The notes under the pieces are model-generated. The model made no database searches. It was not told where the DNA came from and worked only from the letters and a program-made list of their open reading frames with translations. 11,574 bases of DNA from an uncultured Bacilli bacterium (GTDB taxonomy: Bacteria > Bacillota_I > Bacilli_A > RF39 > UBA660): contig CALVHK010000026.1 in assembly GCA_944327405.1 (NCBI GenBank), positions 1 through 11,574 of the forward strand. The letters are read 5' to 3'. The position numbers and the translations under genes were made by a program. Shown in pieces: positions 1-7,717 of this stretch. Positions within the stretch are counted from its first letter, which is position 1; the number at the start of each line of letters is the position of its first letter.

Positions 1-11
1 GCATAAAACTG

Positions 12-40
12 TTGACAACTAACATAATATTTAATATAAT
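12..40 (+). promoter_or_regulatory. sigma-70/SigA promoter of tRNA-Asn
   Basis: A perfect -35 TTGACA (12-17) and a perfect -10 TATAAT (35-40) are separated by exactly 17 bp. Transcription would start near 47, about five bases before the mature tRNA. This is the best consensus promoter in the window, as expected for a stable RNA gene. Confidence 0.85.
17..28 (+). repeat. left arm of a 12-bp inverted repeat around tRNA-Asn
   Basis: AACTAACATAAT here is the exact reverse complement of 127-138, just after the tRNA CCA. The left arm lies between the -35 and -10 boxes, upstream of the transcription start, so the two arms cannot pair in the tRNA transcript. Its meaning is unknown and chance is possible in AT-rich DNA. 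Confidence 0.6.
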
Positions 41-51
41 TTAGGAGTACT

Positions 52-127
52 GCTCGTTTAGCTCAGTCGGTAGAGCGCACGGCTGTTAACCGTTAGGTCG
101 TAGGTTCGAGTCCTACAACGAGCGCCA
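52..127 (+). tRNA. tRNA-Asn (anticodon GUU)
   Basis: The cloverleaf can be read directly. The acceptor stem GCTCGTT (52-58) pairs with AACGAGC (117-123). The D stem is GCTC/GAGC (61-64/73-76). The anticodon loop CTGTTAA (83-89) carries GTT at 85-87. The T stem GTAGG/CCTAC (100-104/112-116) encloses TTCGAGT. The discriminator base is G124 and CCA is encoded at 125-127. The outermost anticodon-stem pair (C78/T94) is mismatched; the rest pairs well. The gene has its own promoter and terminator, so it is probably a single-gene transcript. Confidence 0.97.
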
Positions 128-138
128 TTATGTTAGTT
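127..138 (-). repeat. right arm of the inverted repeat around tRNA-Asn
   Basis: ATTATGTTAGTT is the exact reverse complement of 17-28. It begins at the last A of the encoded CCA and ends just before the terminator stem. Confidence 0.6.
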
Positions 139-165
139 AAGTCCAATTTAGTTGGGCTTTTTTGT
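139..165 (+). terminator. intrinsic terminator of tRNA-Asn
   Basis: AAGTCCAA (139-146) pairs with TTGGGCTT (152-159), with one G-U pair and a five-base loop. A T-rich run follows. It lies just after the tRNA and ends that transcript. Confidence 0.8.
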
Positions 166-184
166 TTGGTAAAATAAAGTATTA

Positions 185-217
185 TATCAAAAAAAGAATG
201 AGGTTAGTCATTCTTTT
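185..217 (-). terminator. intrinsic terminator of the secretion-like operon
   Basis: On the minus strand a 10-bp stem (AAAAGAATGA / TCATTCTTTT, 192-201 with 208-217) with a six-base loop is followed by a continuous T run. It lies just past the stop at 222-224 of the last gene, so it ends the leftward four-gene operon. Confidence 0.8.
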
Positions 218-221
218 GGAG

Positions 222-791
222 TTATCTTCTTTTGGAATTTTCAAGAGATAATCTACTATTTATTTCAGCAGTTCGAATATCAATGTTATCTTTCAATTTT
301 CCAATTTTTTGACCGGCATTTAATTCACCAGTATTATCAATCGAACGAACTCCTGACCTTTGCACTGCTAATAAATAGGCATATTCTTTTAACATGGCGT
401 TAATTATTTGAATATAACTATTTATGTAGGCTAGATAAACATTATCTTTTGCTATAACTGCCAAAGATATTATTTTTTCTTTTAACAATTTTAAATTTTC
501 ATGGTATGCTCTTGATAGTTCAGCACTTTGAAAAGCTCTTTCTTGTACTGATAAATCCTTGTTTCTCATTACAGATTCACTTAAAATTTTTAACATTTCT
601 AAAGTCATTTTTTGACCATTATAATCTATTAATAATCGTGAATCTTCTCTACCTACTTCTTCTATATACTCTTCTATTTTACTATTTATAGAAGAAAATT
701 GGTCTTGAAAACTTTGATAAATATTTAACTCATTTCTATCATCATTTACACTACTATGAGTCCAATTTTTTAATTTTTGCAACTTAAACAT
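222..791 (-). CDS. Small soluble helical protein of the secretion-like operon
   Basis: This 189-residue protein matches no family I recognise. It has no signal peptide or clear membrane segment. It is rich in charged, helix-forming residues: a likely coiled-coil stretch at about 28-50, and amphipathic helices at about 80-145 that include a run rich in Ala, Tyr and Ile. The N- and C-terminal ends are basic. Its ATG overlaps the TAA of the upstream channel gene by one base (TAATG), with an AAAGGAT ribosome site just before it, so the two are translationally coupled. It is last in the operon and is followed by a good terminator. A cytoplasmic partner or accessory factor of the membrane apparatus is the natural guess, from position only. 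The frame is clearly coding, but the function is unknown. Confidence 0.85.
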   Translation of the reverse strand: MFKLQKLKNWTHSSVNDDRNELNIYQSFQDQFSSINSKIEEYIEEVGREDSRLLIDYNGQKMTLEMLKILSESVMRNKDLSVQERAFQSAELSRAYHENLKLLKEKIISLAVIAKDNVYLAYINSYIQIINAMLKEYAYLLAVQRSGVRSIDNTGELNAGQKIGKLKDNIDIRTAEINSRLSLENSKRR

Positions 792-2824
792 TATTTATCC
801 TTTCCAGGTGGTTTTGCGTTTTTTCTTCTGTCTTGTTCTAACCGAATATTTTGTGCGATGTTAGCAGATTGTGACTCTAATTCGTCTGCCAATTTTGATA
901 CATTGTCTGCTTTCAAGTCTCCATATTTATTTTTGAATTCTACAACAGCTTCTAATGAAGGATTTCTTTCCATCTTTTGTTGTACAATAGTATATTGTGA
1001 TCGAGTATTTGCTATAGTTGGTGCTGCTTCTTTTTCAATTTGACTATTTATCATAAATTTTGTATCAAAATCTGATGATGACATTTGATTTGTTGAGACA
1101 GCTACTATGTTCTGCCCGATTTTTTTGATTCGCTGTTGCATATCATTATTTAATTCATCTGCTAATTTGGCATCATTTGCATTTCCAGAAGACTTTAATG
1201 ATTCGATAATCGCTTCCGCTGCACTAAGTGAAGTTGTCTCATTAATTATTACATCACCGCTAGAAGTATGAATAACCTTACCCTGCTCGCCTTTTCCATA
1301 CATACTAAACAAGTATTTTTTATCTCTTACGAAGCCTTCACTAGTAGATTTAACAGCTTTTGCATCTTTCATAAATGTGTCAACTTCGTTTTGTAATTGT
1401 TGCTGAGCTTCAAAACTTCCACTAGCCCATCCTTTTAAGTCTGTTATTTTGTCTTTACCCATTTGTGCCATATATTTTAGTCTTCCACCAGCAGCTTCCA
1501 CATTTGCCCTGCTACTTAATGTTGCTGTAGCTGCAGCACCCGCATTTTTAGTAATATCACTAAGCTTTTCTGTCTTTCTACCTTGCCATGCACCTCTAGC
1601 ACTTCCACTTAATCCAGCTGTTAAACCTCTTCTAATTCTTGTTCTAATTGGTTTATCTTTATCATTAGCAATACTTCTAATTGCGGCAGTAGCGCCACCA
1701 CCAACTGAAGCAGCCATCATGCCTATGCCTTTTATAAAAGTTTTTCCAAATTTACCACCATCAAGTCCAGTAATATCTTTCACAATTCCTGGTAACTGTT
1801 TCATAAATAAAACTAAACCTATTATTAAGAAAGCCCAAGCTAAAAAGCCAATTATTAATCCACCACCTTGTTCGAATGTGGATAAAATATTTCCTATATT
1901 ATCTTGTAAAGCCGTTATGATTAATATTACAAAAAATAATACAGCTAATCTAATAAACAACTCTAAATAAGTCGAGATGCAAGCTTTTACCCAATTGCTA
2001 AATACTTTACTTCCCTGTTCTCCTGGAATTAACCTTGCTAATATTGGAATAGGCGCTAGTAGTTGAAAAGCTGCTAGTTTAATTGACCTAATAGCTATTT
2101 CTACACAATATGTTATAAGTACAAATAAGACAAATATTCCCGCGGCAGTAGATATAAGCCAAGTATAATCTATTTTTCCTAAAATATCTTCATTTAAGGA
2201 AGATAACATTGAGAATGATCGTTGTTCTCTCATTATTTCCCAATATTCAGAATATGTATAGGCATCGTTTCTTACCATAACTTCTACGCAATCACCTTCA
2301 GATAAATTACTTGTTACGAAATATTGACAATAATTATTCTCATCAGAAATCGGATGAAAGAAAGCTTGAAATACTCCTGCAGCCATATAAAAGCCACCGT
2401 CTTCTATATCACTAGCACTCGACGAAACATTTTCAGTACCTAAAATGATACTGTTTAGCGTTCCTTGAGTTAAGAGTGCATTTTGGAAGCCCATTGCAAA
2501 TGAGAAAATACTAGGTGTTAAAGCTATTAATGCTACAGATATTAAAACATTAAATACGATTTTATGAGGAGGATTTTTTCCTTTTAATAAATCGTCTGGA
2601 TTAACCAAAGACTTCAATAAAGAATATGCTAAAAGAAATAGCATAACTACGCCAATGATTATATAAATTCTGTTTACAAAATTATCTAGGACTGTTGTAT
2701 CTTCAAATATATTTACTCTTGCTAACACTAAAATGATTCGATACACAAAATTAATCAAATTATAAACAAAACTATCTAATGTTAAACATATCCATAGTAA
2801 ACCTTCTTGTATTGTTTCAAGCAT
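791..2824 (-). CDS. VirB6/TrbL-like polytopic membrane protein with long cytoplasmic tail
   Basis: The 677 residues split into two halves. Residues 1-345 are a membrane domain with hydrophobic segments near 10-35, 52-73, 88-110, 222-248, 284-306 and 320-343. A presumed outside loop at 111-220 carries two cysteines (C166, C179). The stretch around 253-295, with QLLAPIPI, a W of the FSNW type and YLELFIRLA, resembles the core of VirB6/TrbL-like conjugation proteins of Gram-positive integrative elements. Residues 350-677 are hydrophilic. They open with a Gly/Ala-rich and then Arg-rich part (about 370-420), continue as predicted helices rich in Ala, Ser, Lys and Gln, and end in a basic tail. In the known families such proteins form the inner-membrane channel of type IV secretion systems. 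The ATG has an AAGAAGG ribosome site and lies 17 bp after the upstream gene. The VirB6-like assignment rests on recalled sequence pattern and topology, without a search. Confidence 0.72.
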   Translation of the reverse strand: MLETIQEGLLWICLTLDSFVYNLINFVYRIILVLARVNIFEDTTVLDNFVNRIYIIIGVVMLFLLAYSLLKSLVNPDDLLKGKNPPHKIVFNVLISVALIALTPSIFSFAMGFQNALLTQGTLNSIILGTENVSSSASDIEDGGFYMAAGVFQAFFHPISDENNYCQYFVTSNLSEGDCVEVMVRNDAYTYSEYWEIMREQRSFSMLSSLNEDILGKIDYTWLISTAAGIFVLFVLITYCVEIAIRSIKLAAFQLLAPIPILARLIPGEQGSKVFSNWVKACISTYLELFIRLAVLFFVILIITALQDNIGNILSTFEQGGGLIIGFLAWAFLIIGLVLFMKQLPGIVKDITGLDGGKFGKTFIKGIGMMAASVGGGATAAIRSIANDKDKPIRTRIRRGLTAGLSGSARGAWQGRKTEKLSDITKNAGAAATATLSSRANVEAAGGRLKYMAQMGKDKITDLKGWASGSFEAQQQLQNEVDTFMKDAKAVKSTSEGFVRDKKYLFSMYGKGEQGKVIHTSSGDVIINETTSLSAAEAIIESLKSSGNANDAKLADELNNDMQQRIKKIGQNIVAVSTNQMSSSDFDTKFMINSQIEKEAAPTIANTRSQYTIVQQKMERNPSLEAVVEFKNKYGDLKADNVSKLADELESQSANIAQNIRLEQDRRKNAKPPGKDK

Positions 2825-2841
2825 AGTTTTTTACCTTCTTT

Positions 2842-3975
2842 CTACATACTAATATCAATATCACAAACTCCATATCCAGATATTCCAACTAATTCTAATA
2901 CAAACTCTATTAAAGTAGGTAAAAGAAATATAATTACAGCAATTATTATTCTTTTAACAGTTTTTTGAGTTGCTTTTTTCAAAATATCCTGCTCGCTTAC
3001 TGCTACTGCTTTTGCGTACTCAACTATTGTTAAAATTAATAATAATACAATTGCTCCATATTTAATTAGGTTAAAAGCGCTATGTAAATAATACATAGGA
3101 GAATTAGGATTTGTAACAGATCCTAAATATCCAACACAGCTTTCTTCAGTAACTATGGGAATAACCGTATTTGTTGTTGCATTCATCACATAAGTTTCGG
3201 CATCTGATTCTATTTGTGCTTTTAAAGATGTTAATCTAGCTCTTTCTTCATCAGTTAAGTCAGGTGATTCTAATCTTGAATCTATTATCCCTATAGCCGA
3301 GTTGCTTGCTTGTTCTATTTTTGTAACTATGTAATTATTATAAGCTTCGGTATTTTTTATAAAATTGTAAACACGGTTTATCGTTGTAGTATAAGAGCCC
3401 ACAATTCTTAATTCTAAATTTTCTATTAAATAATCATCTGTTGCTCCTGTTATTTCTTCTTCTAAATCATGTATATCAAAAGATTCTAACTCATCAACAT
3501 TTGAAATGCTATAATTATAATTGAAATTAGATAAGGTATTTGCTACTGTGTCGTTAATATCATATACTTTTTCGCTTTCTCCATCAAAATGTCTTCCTGT
3601 TGTTTCAAGTGCTGCCGAACAATATCTTCCATCACTATCAAAACAAACTTCAACTGTTAATCCGCTTGTTTCAACATATCCGTTTTCTGGGCAGACGGTA
3701 TTAGTACTTGATAACCCTGCTATATTATAATAAACAGGCTTATCATTTTTATATTCAGCTGCATATTGAAATCCTCTATAATATCTAACGACAAAGCTGC
3801 TATTCTCAATGCTATAATAGATTCCAACGTCATCTCCATCATTTTTATATTGACATATCGCAAGATAGTTTTCTGACTCTAAAATATTGCCATCGGAAAT
3901 TCTCCCGGCAAATGCGCTACCTATATTACTAAAAAATAGCACCATAGTCAAAATGATTCTAATAATTTTTTTCAT
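2842..3975 (-). CDS. Secreted protein with C-terminal VirB2/pilin-like membrane hairpin (second copy)
   Basis: This is a 377-residue protein. A signal peptide (two Lys, a hydrophobic core, cut near AFA-G at 23) is followed by an outside region of about 275 residues with cysteines at 41, 95, 111 and 119. An acidic helical stretch spans about 160-260. The C-terminus holds two membrane helices (about 302-320 and 342-364) joined by a short charged loop with KAVAVS and KKATQK. Cysteines at 280 and 371 bracket the hairpin. This end is clearly paralogous to the C-terminus of the upstream gene's product, and its layout (outside termini, charged inner loop) is that of VirB2/TrbC-type pilins. I chose the ATG at 3975, which has an AGGTGA site five bases upstream and lies one base after the upstream stop. 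A GTG at 3984 falls inside that ribosome site. The outer domain is not recognised. Confidence 0.82.
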   Translation of the reverse strand: MKKIIRIILTMVLFFSNIGSAFAGRISDGNILESENYLAICQYKNDGDDVGIYYSIENSSFVVRYYRGFQYAAEYKNDKPVYYNIAGLSSTNTVCPENGYVETSGLTVEVCFDSDGRYCSAALETTGRHFDGESEKVYDINDTVANTLSNFNYNYSISNVDELESFDIHDLEEEITGATDDYLIENLELRIVGSYTTTINRVYNFIKNTEAYNNYIVTKIEQASNSAIGIIDSRLESPDLTDEERARLTSLKAQIESDAETYVMNATTNTVIPIVTEESCVGYLGSVTNPNSPMYYLHSAFNLIKYGAIVLLLILTIVEYAKAVAVSEQDILKKATQKTVKRIIIAVIIFLLPTLIEFVLELVGISGYGVCDIDISM

Positions 3976-3976
3976 T

Positions 3977-5152
3977 TTAATCACCTACCAATGAAGTACA
4001 GACAGACGAATCTGTTGGTTCTAATAAACAATGAGTGCATGTTGCAAAGTCACCATTATATAAATCACCGCCGTTAATTAATTCCACTATTAAATTAATT
4101 ATTGTTGGCACAAAGAAAATAATGATACCTGCTACAATCCGCATTACTAATGTTTTCATTGATTTTTTTATTTCATCATCTTTACTAGCAATTACTGCTT
4201 TTCCTACATCAATAGATCCAAATATGATTAAGATTATAGGAATTAGTATTTTAGCAAAAAAGAATACCCAACCAATGGTTGTAAATACACCTAGTCTTGA
4301 ACCAGTACAGAAGTTTTCAACTACTTCTGATTCAGTATTGTTATTGCCTGCATCGGGTGTGCCTCCGGTATTTCCTTCGTTATTGTTATCGTTTTCTTCA
4401 TCTTCGTTATAGCCAGGATTACCTTCAAAATCAGTTGTGTTTGGAGAATAAGACAAAGATGCTCCATTACAATTAGTGCCAACAGAACTTACAATCGTTT
4501 TCCCTCCATTTGATGACGATGTGCAAACCTTTAAGCCATCATTTCCATATTTGGTACATGTAAAGTTTCCGTTTTCATCTAAAAAATCAGCTGCTGTTAG
4601 AGTTTGGCTAACATTTGAAATATCAAAATTATCTGCACCATAACTTCCTTCTGTAAATCCCATTTCACAAACCGGTTTTCCATTTACAATAGTACATACA
4701 TATTTATGAGGAATTCTAGTATAAATACAAGCATTTCCATTATAAGCAGACAAATCAGTATTTACTTCTTCTTGAAATTCACTTTTCATAGCAGGATATT
4801 GATTGATTGTTAGTTCTCTACTACCTCTTACATAATTTGAAGCAGCTGTTTCCGAATCAAATATATTTACTATAGTATGTTCTACTGTTCTTACATTTAT
4901 TACTGCATATATTGTGCTTCCTTCTTCACAACGTTCTATAAAATCAGCATCAACTCCTAATGTTGGCCCATTTCCAAGGTCTGCAAATATTAAATTACCA
5001 CCTCTTACTTCACAGTCGACAGAACCCCCACTACTTGTACTACATTCTAAATATTGGCTTTCTGTTCCAAACACACATGTTGCAGCATTCGTCACATTTA
5101 TAAATAGTAAAAACATAATTGATGTAAATAAGATGTACCTAAACCCTTTCAT
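3977..5152 (-). CDS. Cysteine-rich secreted protein with C-terminal VirB2/pilin-like membrane hairpin (first copy)
   Basis: The 391-residue protein starts with a signal peptide (cut near TNA-A at 23-24). A large outside region follows, with ten cysteines between 26 and 228. Next comes an Asn/Asp/Glu/Gly-rich linker (about 238-280) that looks flexible. A membrane hairpin follows: helix about 293-317, a charged loop with GKAVIASKDDEIKK, and helix about 336-359 with a VPT. A C-terminal tail has C372, C375 and C385. C282 before the hairpin and C372 after it match C280 and C371 of the next gene's product. The total of 14 cysteines suggests several disulfides outside the cell. It is first in the operon. 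The ATG at 5152 has a GGAGGAG site just upstream; a TTG at 5164 would start inside the Shine-Dalgarno region and was not used. The role is inferred as a surface or pilus-like subunit of a type IV-like apparatus. The outer domain is not recognised. Confidence 0.84.
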   Translation of the reverse strand: MKGFRYILFTSIMFLLFINVTNAATCVFGTESQYLECSTSSGGSVDCEVRGGNLIFADLGNGPTLGVDADFIERCEEGSTIYAVINVRTVEHTIVNIFDSETAASNYVRGSRELTINQYPAMKSEFQEEVNTDLSAYNGNACIYTRIPHKYVCTIVNGKPVCEMGFTEGSYGADNFDISNVSQTLTAADFLDENGNFTCTKYGNDGLKVCTSSSNGGKTIVSSVGTNCNGASLSYSPNTTDFEGNPGYNEDEENDNNNEGNTGGTPDAGNNNTESEVVENFCTGSRLGVFTTIGWVFFFAKILIPIILIIFGSIDVGKAVIASKDDEIKKSMKTLVMRIVAGIIIFFVPTIINLIVELINGGDLYNGDFATCTHCLLEPTDSSVCTSLVGD

Positions 5153-5205
5153 AAACTCCTCCAATATATATATTAAATAATTGTTATTTAAAATTAACCA
5201 ATCTA

Positions 5206-5214
5206 ATTATACCA
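5206..5214 (-). promoter_or_regulatory. extended -10 promoter of the secretion-like operon
   Basis: On the minus strand TGGTATAAT gives a consensus -10 (5206-5211) with the TG extension. No good -35 is seen; a T-rich tract lies upstream. The start point would be near 5199, leaving a leader of about 47 bases before the ATG at 5152. It lies back to back with the murC promoter in a 145-bp divergent intergenic region that holds nothing else I can recognise. Confidence 0.55.
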
Positions 5215-5242
5215 TTGTTTAACACAAAAAAAAAGAATTTTA

Positions 5243-5272
5243 TTGCTTATTTCATCATTTCGAGTATATAAT
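5243..5272 (+). promoter_or_regulatory. probable murC promoter
   Basis: A perfect TATAAT (5267-5272) is preceded at 18 bp by TTGCTT (5243-5248), a four-of-six match to the -35. The start would be near 5279, leaving a leader of about 20 bases that contains the murC ribosome site. Confidence 0.55.
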
Positions 5273-5297
5273 ATAGTAAAGTTATGAGGTGAAATGG

Positions 5298-6668
5298 ATG
5301 AAAAAAGAGTTAAAAGATTATAAAAATATTTATATGATTGGAATTGGCGGCGCTAGTATGTATAGTATAGCGGCGATGCTTAAGAATGACGGAAAAAATG
5401 TTAGTGGTAGTGATATGCAAGAATCAGATCATACTAAATATTTAGAAAGTATCGGTATACCTGTTGCAATTGGACATGATATAAGCTATGTTAAGAATGC
5501 TGATTTGGTTATTTATACGGCAGCGATTAGTAAAGACGACGAAGAACTCGTTTGTGCTCATAATCAAGGTATTGAATGTGTTGATAGAGCAGAGTTTTTA
5601 GGAGAGTATACTAAGTCTTATGAAAACTTAATCTGCATTAGTGGAACGCACGGTAAAAGTACAACGACAAGTATGATCGCTTCTATTTTCTTGGAAGCAG
5701 AGTATAATCCGACCGTTAATATTGGTGCTGCTTTAAAGAAAATTAATGGAAATTATTATATTGGTGGCAAAAAATATTTTATATTAGAGGCTTGTGAATA
5801 TGTTGATTCATTCTTACATTTCCACCCTACTAGCGAAATTATTTTAAATATAGATGATGATCATTTGGATTATTTTAAAAATATGGAAAATATGAAGAAA
5901 TCTTTTCAAAAATACATTGATTTATTACCACAAGATGGGTGTTTAGTATTAAATCGTGATGATGAGAATATAAGTGATCTAGTACCACATAACAATCATG
6001 TTCTAACTTATGGAATTGATTCTCTTGCAGATATAACCGCTAAAAACATAAAAACCTCCAAAATGGGATTTCCTACTTTTGATGTTTATTATAAAAATGA
6101 ATTTTATGAGACAATTACTTTGGGTGTGTTAGGTCGTCATAACATTTTAAATGCTTTAGCTAGTATTGCTATTAGTATCAATTACAATATTGACAAAGAA
6201 AGTGTAAAAAAAGCACTAAAAGAATTTAGAGGTGTTGGAAGAAGATTCGAGTATTTGGGTGAATATAAAGGAGCACACTTCTTCGATGATTTTGCTCATC
6301 ACCCTACCGAAATAGATGCCACTTTTGAATCTAGTAAAGCGATCGATCATCACGAGACTTGGGCAGTGTTCCAATCTCACACTTATAGTAGAACCTACGA
6401 GCATTTAGAAGAATTTGCAGATGTGTTAAGCAAGTTCGATCATGTTATTATTTGTGATATTTATCCCGCTAGAGAGACAAATATATGGAATGTCAAGGAA
6501 GATGATTTGGTGGCATTAATCAAGAAGAAGAATCCTCATGTGAAACATATTGCTACTTATTCTGAAATTGCTAAATATTTGGATAGTCATATAAGGGAAA
6601 ATGATCTTGTTCTAACTATTGGAGCTGGTCCTATTAATCAAGTGGCAAATATGTTGCTAAAGCAATAA
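5298..6668 (+). CDS. murC: UDP-N-acetylmuramate--L-alanine ligase MurC
   Basis: MurC joins L-alanine to UDP-N-acetylmuramic acid using ATP, the first peptide step of cytoplasmic peptidoglycan precursor synthesis. The 456 residues carry the full family pattern. There is an N-terminal Rossmann UDP-binding motif (IGIGGASM) with the following GSDMQESD. The ATP loop is GTHGKSTTTSM. EACEYVDSF and NIDDDHLDYF are followed by NRDDEN. LGRHNILNALA opens the late central part, and FDDFAHHPTEI with FQSHTYSRT mark the C-terminal ligase domain. The length is normal for MurC and no motif is missing. I chose the ATG at 5298, which has GAGGTG five bases upstream; a GTG at 5289 overlaps that ribosome site. The gene is single, with its own promoter and terminator, between two leftward operons. 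It shows that the host makes a cell wall. Confidence 0.97.
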   Translation: MKKELKDYKNIYMIGIGGASMYSIAAMLKNDGKNVSGSDMQESDHTKYLESIGIPVAIGHDISYVKNADLVIYTAAISKDDEELVCAHNQGIECVDRAEFLGEYTKSYENLICISGTHGKSTTTSMIASIFLEAEYNPTVNIGAALKKINGNYYIGGKKYFILEACEYVDSFLHFHPTSEIILNIDDDHLDYFKNMENMKKSFQKYIDLLPQDGCLVLNRDDENISDLVPHNNHVLTYGIDSLADITAKNIKTSKMGFPTFDVYYKNEFYETITLGVLGRHNILNALASIAISINYNIDKESVKKALKEFRGVGRRFEYLGEYKGAHFFDDFAHHPTEIDATFESSKAIDHHETWAVFQSHTYSRTYEHLEEFADVLSKFDHVIICDIYPARETNIWNVKEDDLVALIKKKNPHVKHIATYSEIAKYLDSHIRENDLVLTIGAGPINQVANMLLKQ

Positions 6669-6695
6669 GCTTGGTGTCTAACATCAAGTTTTTTT
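6667..6695 (+). terminator. intrinsic terminator of murC
   Basis: CTTGGTG (6670-6676) pairs with CATCAAG (6682-6688) with one G-U pair and a five-base loop, and a seven-T run follows (6689-6695). It is good on the plus strand. Read leftward, the same hairpin is followed by CTTATTGC instead of a T run, so it would end the converging nuclease operon only weakly. Confidence 0.75.
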
Positions 6696-6708
6696 GTACT
6701 TAGATTTA

Positions 6709-7635
6709 TCATTTTACCTTTTCCCTTATTTGTTCTAGTTTGTATGTAAGTGGTATTATTTCTTCACTTTTGATAAAGTTTGCAATTAGCTTATCACTTT
6801 CTTTGGTGATGATAATGCCGATTGCTTTGTTATGATGTGGTAATTTTAAATTCTCATCCACTAGTTTCATATAGTATTCCATTTGGGCTTTATCTTCTTT
6901 TTTGAGTGATCGAAGTTTCAGCTCTACAACAATGTAACAATTTAATTTAACATTAAATAAAAGTATATCTACATAATAGTTTTTGTTCCCATCACTTAAT
7001 TTATATTGATGACCAGCATATAAAAATCCCTCACCTAACTGTTTAAAGAAGAATTCAAGATTGGAGAGTATGCTTAGCTCTAAGTCGTGTTCTGAGGTTA
7101 TTTCTTTATCCACTCCAATAATAATAGGATCTTTCATGTTAGTTGTAATAGAATATTTTGGGTAAATAACAATATCTATTTTATCTGGTCTATTCACTAA
7201 TCTTTCATAAGAATTCGATTTTATTTCTTTTATTAACTGTCTTCTAGAAAGATTGTTCTTAATGCAGAGATTAATATAATAGTTTCTTTTACTTTCATTT
7301 TTAATAGGTAAAAGTTCTTTATAATTTGTCCATGTTAATTTGAGATCCACTGGAGCGCGTTTTGGAAATAAGTTATAAAATTGTCTAAACTTTCTTAAAT
7401 TAGTAGCATCATACCCTTTGCCATATTGTTCTGTAAGTCTAACAGACCATTTCTTAATTAATTCATTTCCATATTTTGCCCTTGATTCTCCACCTTGGGC
7501 TTCAACTATTAATCTTCCCACATTCCAATAGGTAGTTACGGTATCGTTACTTTCTTCTAGGGTTCTTACTCTTTTACTGATTTCATTCTTTTTGATTAAA
7601 TGTTCTATTTCTTGATAATATGTTTCTTCATTCAT
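6709..7635 (-). CDS. YhcG/DUF1016-family PDDEXK nuclease, copy A
   Basis: This 308-residue protein has the two-part build of the YhcG family. An N-terminal DUF1016 helical domain (about 1-150) has YWNVGRLIVEAQ, YGKGYDATNLRKFRQFY, a W-T-N-Y version of the usual W-S-H-Y, and the ELIKEI-like and SYERL stretch. A C-terminal PDDEXK nuclease domain (about 175-300) has the LGEGF and Q start, D223 in YVDILLF, E238 and K240 in VELK, and Q251 in the AQMEYY helix. These residues form an intact D-ExK metal site. The family is widespread near mobile elements and restriction systems, but its role is not settled to my knowledge. The ATG has an AAAGGAG site and overlaps the upstream copy by eight bases. Residues 1-81 are identical to copy B, while the centre and C-terminal end (REKVK) differ. 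It is last of three. Confidence 0.9.
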   Translation of the reverse strand: MNEETYYQEIEHLIKKNEISKRVRTLEESNDTVTTYWNVGRLIVEAQGGESRAKYGNELIKKWSVRLTEQYGKGYDATNLRKFRQFYNLFPKRAPVDLKLTWTNYKELLPIKNESKRNYYINLCIKNNLSRRQLIKEIKSNSYERLVNRPDKIDIVIYPKYSITTNMKDPIIIGVDKEITSEHDLELSILSNLEFFFKQLGEGFLYAGHQYKLSDGNKNYYVDILLFNVKLNCYIVVELKLRSLKKEDKAQMEYYMKLVDENLKLPHHNKAIGIIITKESDKLIANFIKSEEIIPLTYKLEQIREKVK

Positions 7636-7717
7636 TTATTGTCTCCTTTATTTGTTCTAATTTATATGTTAAGGGTATTATTTCTTCACTTTTGATGAAG
7701 TTCGCAATTAGCTTATC
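7397..7717 (-). repeat. 321-bp perfect direct repeat, unit 1
   Basis: By eye this block is base-for-base identical to 8319-8639, at a fixed offset of 922 bp. It covers the first part of copy A, the A/B junction with its ribosome site, and the last 30 codons of copy B. Identity at synonymous positions points to recent duplication or conversion and not to protein-level constraint. Confidence 0.95.

Noticed and set aside
1449..1970. A long open frame on the plus strand, opposite the channel gene.
   Set aside because: It is the complement of a membrane-protein and Ala-rich coding region, has no ribosome site, and its hydrophobic translation mirrors the real gene. Other plus-strand frames within 506-5180 and 9542-10620 are of the same kind.
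3976..3984. GTG at 3984 as the start of the second pilin-like protein.
   Set aside because: It lies inside the AGGTGA ribosome site of the ATG at 3975, which gives a cleaner signal peptide and good spacing.
5153..5164. TTG at 5164 as the start of the first pilin-like protein.
   Set aside because: It overlaps the GGAGGAG ribosome site. The ATG at 5152 begins a standard signal peptide.
52..5290. The tRNA-Asn gene as the attachment site of an integrated element carrying the secretion-like operon.
   Set aside because: tRNA genes are common integration sites, but I see no second copy of the tRNA 3' end in the window, and no integrase or relaxase gene. The idea cannot be supported here.
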